Assembly: GCA_030631455.1 (NCBI GenBank)
Contig: DAOVLC010000096.1
Span: forward strand, 1-6,246
Length of the DNA: 6,246 bases
DNA from: Candidatus Zixiibacteriota bacterium
Lineage (GTDB): Bacteria; Zixibacteria; MSB-5A5; JAABVY01; JAHJOQ01
Reading direction: 5' to 3'
Positions 1 through 6,223 of this stretch are shown here, one piece after another. The notes beneath the pieces are model-generated. The model was not told the DNA's origin, did not search any database, and worked only from the letters and a program-made list of their open reading frames with translations. The first letter of the stretch is position 1; every line of letters starts with the position of its first letter. A program made the position numbers and the translations under genes.

Positions 1-365
1 CCGGGATAATTGGACAGGAGACAGAGGTTCGAGAGAAAATGATCCATCCTGAGACCGGCGGCCGAGAGGAGGGTGATCCTGTCAGCCCCTCTTTCAAGGG
101 CAAGCGAGATTGCAAGCTCGCTGTCTGACAAGTCCTTATCGCGGGGATATTTGATAGTCTCTCTGGCTCCACTCTGCTTAATCGAATCAGCTTCCGAGGA
201 GTCCATATCGCCGATATGAATGTCAGGGGCGCGGTCAATTCGGAGGAGCTGCCGGATACCACCGTCAGCTGCAATGACCACATCCGATCTGGCAATATGG
301 TTTCTAAGCATCGATTCCGGCAGCGGTTCGCCGTTGCAGACGATGCATGTCCTCTTTTCTTTCAT
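1..365 (-). CDS. thiN: Thiamine pyrophosphokinase, N-terminal 121 residues (cut by window edge)
   Basis: Thiamine pyrophosphokinase transfers pyrophosphate from ATP to thiamine, giving thiamine diphosphate and AMP in the cytoplasm. I translated this open frame by hand; it runs off the left edge, so roughly the N-terminal half to 60% of a usual 200-220-residue protein is present. Family motifs appear in order: AADGG (residues 32-36), PDIHIGDMDS (47-56), the acidic PRDKDLSDSE stretch (75-83) and GLRMDH (104-109). These correspond to the ATP/Mg2+ and thiamine-binding segments of the catalytic domain. Two positions deviate mildly from what I recall as common: Ser for Thr in the D-x-T-D stretch, and GL for GG before R-x-D-H. 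The start is well fixed, because an in-frame TAG lies six codons upstream of the ATG at 365 and no other ATG or GTG intervenes. No Shine-Dalgarno sequence is visible, but a TATATT hexamer lies 6 nt upstream. A terminator separates it from the upstream same-strand gene, so it is probably transcribed alone. No TPP riboswitch is visible upstream. Confidence 0.9.
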   Translation of the reverse strand, partial: MKEKRTCIVCNGEPLPESMLRNHIARSDVVIAADGGIRQLLRIDRAPDIHIGDMDSSEADSIKQSGARETIKYPRDKDLSDSELAISLALERGADRITLLSAAGLRMDHFLSNLCLLSNYP

Positions 366-371
366 GGGCGA

Positions 372-377
372 AATATA
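372..377 (-). promoter_or_regulatory. Candidate -10 element of thiN, possibly giving a leaderless mRNA
   Basis: On the minus strand the hexamer TATATT lies exactly 6 nt upstream of the thiN ATG, which would place transcription initiation at or next to the start codon. No purine-rich Shine-Dalgarno sequence lies between them. The -35 match is weak (TTTGCA with a 15-nt spacer), so this is a tentative call. Confidence 0.35.
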
Positions 378-445
378 CGCCTAATTGGCTAATGCAAAAG
401 GAAAAAAACGGTTAGGATGTAGGGTTGACCTAAACGGACGAACTT

Positions 446-483
446 GGGTTATGAAAATGGGGAAGAGTCTTTGACTCTTCCCC
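446..483 (-). terminator. Intrinsic terminator of the zinc-ribbon/PEGA/TPR gene
   Basis: A perfect 11-bp inverted repeat (GGGGAAGAGTC at 459-469 and GACTCTTCCCC at 473-483, 3-nt loop) starts 27 nt past the stop codon at 511. Read on the minus strand, the stem is followed by ATTTTCAT, a short U-rich tract. The stem is very stable but the tail is modest. It separates the 511-2628 gene from thiN. In the plus direction no U-tract follows, so it is best read as a minus-strand terminator. Confidence 0.75.
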
Positions 484-510
484 TCATTGTAGTCTCTCTG
501 TAAACTCTAA

Positions 511-2628
511 TCAATCTGTCGAGGCCAACTGCTTTAGTCTTTGCCAGTCAGGATCTGATGCGTATTTCCGTTCGATGTCCGGTGTTGCAGTTTCCAGGAA
601 TTTCGTGTAGTATTTGCGAGCGTCTTTCTCTTTTCCGCGAGCGAGGCTCGCCAGGGCAATGAGCGCATAGACTTCGGATTTGTTTTCCGTAAGCTTACCG
701 GCCCTCTTATATTCTTTTATCGCATCCTTGTGTTTCCCTGTCATCGAAAAGGCATGTCCAAGTCCGATCCTGTTCGGGTAGCTATCGCCATCCACCACAC
801 AAGCTGTTTTGAAATCGGCCATGGCTAGATCATATTCACCCTTTTGAATATAGGTATATCCTCTGGCCCTGAGAATCATGAGATCACTTGGGAACAGATC
901 AAGTGCGGCATTGTATGCGCCAATAGCTGAGGTTAACTGTCCGAACGAGACAAAGTGATTTCCAGCTTGCATGAAGTCCTTCGCTGCCTCATCAGGATTT
1001 CCTGTCTTGTCGTACATCTGGGCACGTCTGTAGTAGACTTCAGCCGTTTTCTCCTTTTCCAGAGCAGCAGTGTAGCTTCCGATTGCTCCGGAGAGGTCAC
1101 CCGCTGCCGCTGTGCTGTCCCCGATTCTGACGTAGTCAGCAGCTGATCGCTCCGGAGGTTTCTCCTCGGTGAGTTTTACAAGTGTCGCCTCAATAGATGA
1201 AACCTCGTCACTCTTGACACTTACCGTCTGAGCGAAAGTCTCATAGCCATCTGACTCGACTACCAGCTTGTGTTTGCCTTCGAGGACTCTTTCGATTGTT
1301 CTGCCCCCGCTACCATAGTTCTTGTTGTCGAGAAACACCCGGGCATTGTCGACGTTGGTCGTGATCTTGATGTTTCCATACTTGTTCGCTTCGGATGGCG
1401 TCGTTTGCGGCTTGGTATTCTGCGGAAGCTTTTCTCCGGCCGCCAGTTCGCGTCCTTCCATAGGTATACCGAGTACGGTCTGATTACTCTTCCCGTGCCG
1501 GAATGACAGTGAAGCTGTCTTGAAGAACGGCGTTTCTCCCGAAATCGTATAGCTGCCCTCCGGAACCATCTCGAAAACGAACAGGCCGCTATAGTTGGAC
1601 ATTACCGACTTTCCGAGTTCATTTATCGTGATCTTCACATCCGGCAGTACCTGTCCCGTTTCCAAGTCTGTGACTACGCCGACCAACGGGGGATACGGAT
1701 TCGCGTCGCCTCGCCTCACCAGTTGGGAGGCCGCGAGGAGAACAATAACCAACCCGAGTAATCCATATAGCAACACTGTCTTGTTGTCGGGAGCTTTCGG
1801 TTTCAATGTAAATGTCCGGTCGCGATAGCTTATCTTATCCCCGGTGCTGAACTCGGTGCCGCTCGGGAACCGAACGTCATCGTTTCTGAAGAAGGCTACA
1901 CTCTTACTTTTCGATCCTTGCTCACGAGAAGGTGGCACCTGAAATGCAGGAATTGTCCCGGGAAGTTCATTGTCAGTCTCGAACATCCGCATTTCTCTCC
2001 GTACCGTGCCGAGTTCCCTGTTGTAACCGGACACAGTCTCTTTCTTGCCACCTGACGACCAGGCAGTCTTTGAGGGCGGAGCAGTCGTATTCCTGTTCCC
2101 ATGAGGTTGACTGTTGTTCCTGATGGCTGAAGGGACCTTCGATTGAAGGCTGGAAATCAGCTTGTCCTTCTCTTCATCCTGTATGGTCTGATTTGCTGAC
2201 TCTTCCTCGCGCCCCGTAGTGGCCCAGGGAGGCGTTTTGTCTTGGCCTGGTTCTTCCGGAAGCTCGATCTCGCTACTGTCGGGAAAACAGGTATCTTCGT
2301 CCGGAGAGACGTCCGTCGTACTTTGATGAGTCAAGTCGTCCGCCACGAACTCATCTCCGGAACTCCCGAAGGATCCCTCGATATCAGCTTGTATCGATTC
2401 CGGCTGAGAACCATCCGCTTCTACATGTTTATCGCTTAGACTCGAATGTTCAGGTTTGAGCTCCTCATTAACCTGGTCATGATTGGCTCTATCTTTGGAC
2501 GACTTCACAACCTCCGTTGTCACAGGCGCAGAATCGGAATTCAGGCTTGCTCCACACTCCACACAGTTGGTGGCACCGGGTGACGGACTATCGGCTCCGC
2601 ATACAGGGCATACGTTCACTTTCGACAC
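511..2628 (-). CDS. Membrane-anchored zinc-ribbon / CarboxypepD_reg-like / PEGA / TPR protein
   Basis: I do not recognise this as a named protein; its exact function is unknown. Residues are numbered from the GTG at 2628. A zinc ribbon has Cys7, Cys10, Cys22 and Cys25 (two CxxC knuckles). Residues 30-240 are acidic, Ser/Pro/Thr-rich and probably disordered. Residues 243-279 form a short beta-prone segment. A hydrophobic helix (about 284-304) should cross the membrane once. Residues 315-390 resemble a carboxypeptidase-regulatory-like Ig fold (GVVTDLETGQVLPDVKI, then SGLFVF and VPEGSYTI). Residues 418-486 match PEGA (NARVFLDNKNYG, LEGKHKLVVESDGYE). Residues 496-686 hold about five TPR-like helical pairs, for instance GDLSGAIGSYTAAL and GEYDLAMADFKTA. 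The ribbon and linker are probably cytoplasmic and the C-terminal domains extracytoplasmic (inference). PEGA is often found on surface or envelope proteins and TPRs bind proteins, so a scaffold role is plausible. The longest start is listed; a GGAG 8 nt before the GTG at 2619 makes the shorter 702-residue form likely. It stands divergent from the lipoprotein gene. Confidence 0.88.
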   Translation of the reverse strand: MSKVNVCPVCGADSPSPGATNCVECGASLNSDSAPVTTEVVKSSKDRANHDQVNEELKPEHSSLSDKHVEADGSQPESIQADIEGSFGSSGDEFVADDLTHQSTTDVSPDEDTCFPDSSEIELPEEPGQDKTPPWATTGREEESANQTIQDEEKDKLISSLQSKVPSAIRNNSQPHGNRNTTAPPSKTAWSSGGKKETVSGYNRELGTVRREMRMFETDNELPGTIPAFQVPPSREQGSKSKSVAFFRNDDVRFPSGTEFSTGDKISYRDRTFTLKPKAPDNKTVLLYGLLGLVIVLLAASQLVRRGDANPYPPLVGVVTDLETGQVLPDVKITINELGKSVMSNYSGLFVFEMVPEGSYTISGETPFFKTASLSFRHGKSNQTVLGIPMEGRELAAGEKLPQNTKPQTTPSEANKYGNIKITTNVDNARVFLDNKNYGSGGRTIERVLEGKHKLVVESDGYETFAQTVSVKSDEVSSIEATLVKLTEEKPPERSAADYVRIGDSTAAAGDLSGAIGSYTAALEKEKTAEVYYRRAQMYDKTGNPDEAAKDFMQAGNHFVSFGQLTSAIGAYNAALDLFPSDLMILRARGYTYIQKGEYDLAMADFKTACVVDGDSYPNRIGLGHAFSMTGKHKDAIKEYKRAGKLTENKSEVYALIALASLARGKEKDARKYYTKFLETATPDIERKYASDPDWQRLKQLASTD

Positions 2629-2631
2629 TCC
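2628..2631 (-). promoter_or_regulatory. Shine-Dalgarno GGAG that favours the GTG start at 2619
   Basis: On the minus strand GGAG overlaps the first base of the GTG at 2628, so it cannot serve that codon. It lies 8 nt before the next in-frame GTG (2619-2617), which is a normal distance. An in-frame TAA lies eight codons upstream of 2628, and no ATG is available between it and the zinc ribbon. Confidence 0.55.
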
Positions 2632-2649
2632 AGTTTTAGGTCTTCGAGT

Positions 2650-2663
2650 TTACTTATTACTTA
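2650..2663. repeat. Perfect 7-bp tandem duplication (TTACTTA twice) in the divergent promoter region
   Basis: Two adjacent copies of TTACTTA sit 22 nt upstream of the GTG at 2628, in the leader or promoter of the minus-strand gene. It could be a binding site for a regulator or simply AT-rich sequence. Nothing else in the window repeats it that I noticed. Confidence 0.5.
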
Positions 2664-2757
2664 TCGGAGTTTTAGTGTAAGGCTTTAGTATGATATGTGT
2701 TAGGTGCGAACACCGTACCGTCGAGATCAGATTCGCAGTACGCCTATGTAAAGGTAT

Positions 2758-2780
2758 AAGGGCTGAACAATTGAGCCCTT
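2758..2780. other. Inverted repeat in the divergent intergenic region
   Basis: AAGGGCT (2758-2764) and AGCCCTT (2774-2780) form a 7-bp perfect stem with a 9-nt loop, 20 nt upstream of the -35 box of the lipoprotein promoter. A T6 run at 2791-2796 lies too far from the stem for a standard terminator, and no plus-strand gene precedes it. It may be an operator for the divergent genes or a cruciform; I cannot decide. A smaller GGTG-CGAA-CACC hairpin lies at 2703-2714. Confidence 0.4.
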
Positions 2781-2799
2781 TCCGCGTCTCTTTTTTAGC

Positions 2800-2828
2800 T
2801 TGACACTTGGCGATGGAGGAAGTATACT
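2800..2828 (+). promoter_or_regulatory. Near-consensus sigma70 promoter of the lipoprotein gene
   Basis: TTGACA (2800-2805) is a perfect -35 box and TATACT (2823-2828) differs from TATAAT at one base; the spacer is exactly 17 nt. Initiation would be expected near 2835, giving a leader of about 38 nt ahead of the ATG at 2873. The open frame extends upstream into the spacer of this promoter (to 2807), which shows that the longer start is not real. Confidence 0.85.
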
Positions 2829-2860
2829 CTCTATCTGAGTTTTGCACAGGATTTGACCGA

Positions 2861-2867
2861 AAGGGAG
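2861..2867 (+). promoter_or_regulatory. Ribosome binding site that fixes the lipoprotein start
   Basis: AAGGGAG lies 5 nt upstream of the ATG at 2873. Together with the lipoprotein signal peptide that begins at that ATG, it selects 2873 over the in-frame ATGs at 2807 and 2813. Confidence 0.85.
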
Positions 2868-2872
2868 AAAAA

Positions 2873-3943
2873 ATGAAGAACAAGAAGACCATATTCGTTG
2901 CGTTAGTTATTTGCACGCTTTGTCTTACTGTCATATGGAGTTGCGGCAAGGATGATATCCCTGTAATCCCACCTCACATATTCGGTGACGCGATCGAGTT
3001 GCAGCCTTATGATCTGCCCAGCTTGAACGCCAACATTTGCTATGAACTGTGGCTGGTTGATATCGATCATACTTACGATGCCGACAGCAACGAAGTCCGG
3101 ATTATCAATGAGGAAATGAGTCTCGGAAGGTTCTATTGGGACAACGCACGATATGAGTTCAGCGATCTCAACGGTAATGTAATAAGCAATATTTTCCATA
3201 CGGTTGATGCGCGCAACGTTTATGACTTCAACACCTTGATGATCACGTTCGAAGCTGTTGAAGACGATGGTATCAGGGCGAATAATGGTCTGATATACGC
3301 AGATATCGAATTTGGCCAGCCCGTGCATGGGATATTCAACTTCTTCGGCACTGCATCACCTGATGTTGTTATGGAGTTGGAAGATCCGGATGAGAACCGT
3401 ATGACTGCCGATTATGTTCTGAGAACCCATTCGGATGACGGCAACCCGGACACCGACATAGCTTCCGGTATATGGTTTCATTCCTTTGTGCAGGGTCAGA
3501 CGGGGCAGGTGTTTGCACAAACATTGCTCCTTCCTCCATTCACCGAAAGCGCAAACTTCACTTACGAAGGCTGGGTGAAGATGCCGGGCTCGCTTCCGCG
3601 ACCGATTTCAACAGGCAAGTTCAAGGTTCCCTATTTCGAGGACTGGAGCAATCCGCATACGGGGTCGTACGCTTACCTGGGTATTCCGGGTGAGGATTTT
3701 CTGGTTAATCCTCCCGAAGGATTCGAAGGTCTTTTCCCGCTTGTTCTTATAGGCGATGGTACTGATACTGTTTTCATCACCATCGAGCCATACCCGGATC
3801 CCGATCCACTCGATCCTTTCCCACTCAGAATTTTCGATGAGGGAGAGTTGCCTGCTGATAGCAGTTTTCTCACTCGAACTTTCCACATGAGAAATATGTA
3901 CGGACTCCTTCCGAGTTTCGATGCCGAGGTGTTGGAACTATAG
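2873..3943 (+). CDS. Predicted lipoprotein with two RskA-C-like beta domains
   Basis: This is a 356-residue protein I cannot name. Residues 1-24 form a type II signal peptide: MKNKK, a hydrophobic core, then lipobox IWSC with the acylated Cys24. Trp at -2 is unusual, but position and charge fit. Gly at +2 agrees with outer-membrane sorting where that rule applies. The mature part is acidic, rich in Asp, Phe and Tyr, and beta-rich. Two segments resemble each other and the C-terminal domain of RskA-like anti-sigma factors. The first has CYELWLVD (56-63), SLGRFYWD (83-90) and LMITFEAVEDD (122-132). The second has TYEGWVKMPG (230-239), ISTGKFKV (245-252) and VFITIEPYPD (300-309). There is no transmembrane helix and no anti-sigma N-terminal domain, so it is unlikely to bind a sigma factor directly; envelope or ligand-binding roles are possible (inference). 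It has its own strong promoter and no cotranscribed partner is evident, though read-through into hppA is possible. Similarity to RskA is by eye only. Confidence 0.85.
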   Translation: MKNKKTIFVALVICTLCLTVIWSCGKDDIPVIPPHIFGDAIELQPYDLPSLNANICYELWLVDIDHTYDADSNEVRIINEEMSLGRFYWDNARYEFSDLNGNVISNIFHTVDARNVYDFNTLMITFEAVEDDGIRANNGLIYADIEFGQPVHGIFNFFGTASPDVVMELEDPDENRMTADYVLRTHSDDGNPDTDIASGIWFHSFVQGQTGQVFAQTLLLPPFTESANFTYEGWVKMPGSLPRPISTGKFKVPYFEDWSNPHTGSYAYLGIPGEDFLVNPPEGFEGLFPLVLIGDGTDTVFITIEPYPDPDPLDPFPLRIFDEGELPADSSFLTRTFHMRNMYGLLPSFDAEVLEL

Positions 3944-3980
3944 GGTCGGGAGAATCAGCTAATAGAGTTTAATCGCAAGG

Positions 3981-4009
3981 TGGCTGACGAGTCAAAAGAG
4001 CGTCAGCCA
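3981..4009 (+). terminator. Hairpin between the lipoprotein gene and hppA, possible terminator
   Basis: TGGCTGACG (3981-3989) and CGTCAGCCA (4001-4009) pair perfectly over 9 bp around an 11-nt loop, 38 nt after the lipoprotein stop. No U-tract follows on either strand, so intrinsic termination would be weak. It may instead stabilise the mRNA 3' end or attenuate read-through into hppA. The inverted repeat is certain; its function is not. Confidence 0.45.
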
Positions 4010-4028
4010 TTCGCGTAGACACCAAAGA

Positions 4029-4054
4029 TTGTGAAATAATTAACAATATACATT
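4029..4054 (+). promoter_or_regulatory. AT-rich stretch, weak candidate promoter of hppA
   Basis: A TATACA hexamer (4047-4052) in an AT-rich stretch about 50 nt before the hppA start could be a -10 element. The nearest -35-like TTGTGA (4029-4034) is only 12 nt away, which is too short for a standard sigma70 spacer. I list it because the preceding hairpin suggests that hppA needs its own promoter. Confidence 0.25.
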
Positions 4055-4090
4055 CAATGCAGCACACAGCAATGGACTTTAGCTAAAGGA

Positions 4091-4096
4091 AAGGAG
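4091..4096 (+). promoter_or_regulatory. Ribosome binding site of hppA
   Basis: AAGGAG lies 8 nt before the ATG at 4105, an almost ideal Shine-Dalgarno site. It confirms this start, which also matches the expected N-terminal transmembrane helix of the family. Confidence 0.9.
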
Positions 4097-4104
4097 CAGT
4101 CCGC

Positions 4105-6084
4105 ATGGACCTTGGTATTATAGCAGTGATCCTGGGAGCCGTCGGCCTTCTCTTCGCGCTCTGGTTTTATGTGACTATCAAGCGTATGTCTCCCGGAAAC
4201 GAGCTTATGTGCGAACTGGCTGACACTATTCACCGTGGGGCTATGGTTTTCTTGAAGCAGGAGTACAGAATACTGGCGATTTTCGTAGTCGTCGTATTTC
4301 TGTTACTCGGATGGAAAATCGGCTGGTTGACAGCAGTCGCATTCGTCAGCGGCGCATGCTGTTCGATGTTGGCCGGATTTTTCGGGATGTCTGCGGCGAC
4401 ACGAGCGAACGTGCGCACCGCACAGGCTGCCGCGACGTCCGGGCAGGCGAAAGCTCTCATAGCAGCGTTCTCGGGCGGTGCGGTGATGGGCATGTCCGTC
4501 GCCTCGCTCGGCCTCATCGGACTTGGTATCTATTTCCACTTTTTCGGAAATGCTGAGGACTACAGGGTCCTGACCGGCTTTGCGATGGGAGCTTCCTCGA
4601 TAGCCCTGTTCGCCCGTGTGAGTGGTGGAATTTTCACGAAATCGGCAGACGTCGGTGCAGACCTTGTTGGCAAGGTCGAGAAGGGGATTCCGGAGGACGA
4701 CCCTCGGAATCCGGCAGTGATAGCTGACAACGTCGGCGACAATGTCGGCGATGTCGCCGGGATGGGCGCAGACCTGTTCGAATCTTACGTCGGTTCCGTT
4801 ATCGCCACTATCGCTATCGCGGCGACAATGGTCGGCTTGACTGCTGACGCGCGTACCGCAATGATGATGCTTCCGCTTGCGATCGTCACAGCCGGTATCG
4901 TTGCCTCGATGCTCGGTAACGTCTCGATAAAGGCATTCGCTTCGATGAATCCCGCTGCAGTGCTACGTGGGGTCACGTATGTCGGCGCAATAGTCATGCT
5001 GATCGCGACATTCTTCATCGTCGACTACCTGAAGCTTGACCGGGGTATATTCTGGGCCGTGCTCGTCGGAAACCTGTCCGGTATAACGCTGGGACTGTTG
5101 ACAGAGTACTATACATCGGGGAAGCCGATTCGGAACATAGCCAAAGCCTCGGAGACTGGTCCGGCAACCAATATCATATCCGGGCTCGCCGTTGGGATGG
5201 AGTCGGTAGCTCTGCCGGTCGTTGTAATATGCATAGCTATCTTCATCGGGTACAAGTTTGCTGATCTGTACGGCATCGGTATCGCCGCAGTCGGCATGCT
5301 CGCCACTATCGGCGTTACCATGTCGGTTGATGCCTACGGGCCGGTTGCCGACAATGCGGGCGGCATAACCGAAATGGCGGGACTCGGCGACAACGTTCGG
5401 AAGATCACCGACAAGCTCGATTCTCTCGGCAATACGACCGCGGCAATCGGCAAGGGATTCGCCATCGGATCTGCCGCCCTGACTGCTCTCGCACTTTTCT
5501 CGGCTTACACTTCGACCGTCAAACTTGATAACATCAATTTGCTGGATGTTAAAGTGATCGTCGGTTTCTTTCTCGGCGGCATCCTGCCGTTCCTGGTCGC
5601 TTCTCTGACGATGACCGCAGTCGGTAGAGCGGCTTTCCAAATGGTCAATGAAGTCAGAAGGCAGTTCAGGGAGATTCCGGGGATAATGGAAGGCACGGCG
5701 AAGCCTGACTCAGATCGCTGTGTCCAGATAGCGACTAACTGGGCACTTCGGGAGATGGTCCTTCCGGGTCTGCTTGCGATTATCGCTCCGATTCTCGTGG
5801 GATCATTCCTCGGGAAAGAGGCGCTCGGCGGCCTTCTCGCCGGTGCGACTCTGACCGGTGTTCTCCTCGCATTGATGATGGCAAACGGCGGCGGCGCATG
5901 GGATAATGCCAAGAAATACATCGAAGGCGGTGCGCATGGCGGCAAAGGCTCTGATCCGCACAAAGCAGCGGTTGTCGGAGACACGGTCGGCGATCCGTTC
6001 AAGGATACATCCGGCCCATCGATGAACATCCTCATCAAACTGATGGCGATGGTGTCATTGGTGCTTGCACCGTTATTCATATAG
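4105..6084 (+). CDS. hppA: Membrane-integral ion-pumping pyrophosphatase, K+-dependent type
   Basis: The enzyme hydrolyses cytoplasmic pyrophosphate and pumps Na+ and/or H+ across the membrane, a homodimer of multi-helix subunits. At 659 residues it is complete, at the short end for bacterial members. Diagnostic motifs are intact: [23 protein letters not shown] from residue 180 (Asp182, Asp186, Lys190, Glu192), [21 protein letters not shown] at 208-228 (Asp208, Asp212, Asp216, Asp223), [13 protein letters not shown] (408-420), [13 protein letters not shown] (595-607) and [21 protein letters not shown] (619-639). These supply the Mg2+/PPi site. [10 protein letters not shown] (442-451) carries Ala446 and Gly449, the K+-dependent signature; K+-independent enzymes have Lys and Thr there. 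Glu226 sits at the gate position used by Na+-pumping and most bacterial enzymes, four residues earlier than in plant H+-PPases. That excludes plant-type arrangement but does not settle Na+ versus H+. The gene has its own good ribosome site and a strong terminator, so it probably ends a transcription unit. No frameshift or missing catalytic residue is seen. Confidence 0.98.
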   Translation: MDLGIIAVILGAVGLLFALWFYVTIKRMSPGNELMCELADTIHRGAMVFLKQEYRILAIFVVVVFLLLGWKIGWLTAVAFVSGACCSMLAGFFGMSAATRANVRTAQAAATSGQAKALIAAFSGGAVMGMSVASLGLIGLGIYFHFFGNAEDYRVLTGFAMGASSIALFARVSGGIFTKSADVGADLVGKVEKGIPEDDPRNPAVIADNVGDNVGDVAGMGADLFESYVGSVIATIAIAATMVGLTADARTAMMMLPLAIVTAGIVASMLGNVSIKAFASMNPAAVLRGVTYVGAIVMLIATFFIVDYLKLDRGIFWAVLVGNLSGITLGLLTEYYTSGKPIRNIAKASETGPATNIISGLAVGMESVALPVVVICIAIFIGYKFADLYGIGIAAVGMLATIGVTMSVDAYGPVADNAGGITEMAGLGDNVRKITDKLDSLGNTTAAIGKGFAIGSAALTALALFSAYTSTVKLDNINLLDVKVIVGFFLGGILPFLVASLTMTAVGRAAFQMVNEVRRQFREIPGIMEGTAKPDSDRCVQIATNWALREMVLPGLLAIIAPILVGSFLGKEALGGLLAGATLTGVLLALMMANGGGAWDNAKKYIEGGAHGGKGSDPHKAAVVGDTVGDPFKDTSGPSMNILIKLMAMVSLVLAPLFI

Positions 6085-6090
6085 AGTTTA

Positions 6091-6106
6091 GACCTGATCG
6101 CAGGTC
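6091..6106 (+). other. Small hairpin between the hppA stop and its terminator
   Basis: GACCTG and CAGGTC (6091-6096 and 6101-6106) form a perfect 6-bp stem with an ATCG loop, ending 4 nt before the main terminator stem. It may help stabilise the 3' end of the transcript. Confidence 0.45.
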
Positions 6107-6110
6107 ATGG

Positions 6111-6142
6111 CAGCCCGGCTTCGACGCCGGGCTGTTTTTTTT
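6111..6142 (+). terminator. Strong intrinsic terminator of hppA
   Basis: CAGCCCGGC (6111-6119) and GCCGGGCTG (6126-6134) pair over 9 bp with loop TTCGAC, followed directly by eight T residues (6135-6142). This is a textbook Rho-independent terminator, 26 nt after the hppA stop codon. Confidence 0.95.
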
Positions 6143-6182
6143 GCCTTGATGCCGGCTGCGATTTGCGGCATATAGAATGTAG

Positions 6183-6223
6183 GTCGGGTTCCGAAGCTTG
6201 CGAAGCAAGAGGAGAAACCCGAC
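6183..6223. repeat. Nested palindromic element at the right edge, likely dispersed repeat
   Basis: GTCGGGTT (6183-6190) and AACCCGAC (6216-6223) form an 8-bp outer stem. Inside it, CTTGC-GAA-GCAAG (6197-6209) forms a second, perfect 5-bp hairpin. This bulged double-stem shape, in noncoding sequence past a terminator, resembles REP-like intergenic repeats. Only one copy is in the window, so the repeat status is inferred from form. The element may continue past the edge, since GACAT (6221-6225) pairs with ATGTC near 6239-6243. Confidence 0.5.

Noticed and set aside
366..510. Possible TPP riboswitch upstream of thiN
   Set aside because: The minus-strand leader lacks the conserved CTGAGA-type thi-box core, and the likely promoter is so close to the ATG that no leader would remain. 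The only structure there is the upstream gene's terminator.
2758..2796. Hairpin plus T6 run as a plus-strand intrinsic terminator
   Set aside because: The T-run begins 10 nt after the stem and there is no upstream plus-strand gene to terminate.
2807..2872. In-frame upstream extension of the lipoprotein to the ATG at 2807
   Set aside because: It begins inside the spacer of the TTGACA-17-TATACT promoter, so it would not be in the transcript. The ribosome binding site and signal peptide point to 2873.
2650..2949. 99-codon minus-strand open frame overlapping the divergent promoter and the lipoprotein 5' end
   Set aside because: It covers the lipoprotein promoter and signal peptide on the opposite strand, shows no domain or ribosome site, and has a composition that does not resemble a folded protein.
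4963..5640. 225-codon minus-strand open frame inside hppA
   Set aside because: It lies wholly antisense to a complete, strongly conserved pyrophosphatase, and its translation shows no recognisable motif. It is a codon-bias shadow.
5505..6080. 191-codon minus-strand open frame inside the 3' end of hppA
   Set aside because: It is antisense to the catalytic C-terminal motifs of hppA, is Pro/Ser/Arg-rich, and has no identifiable domain.
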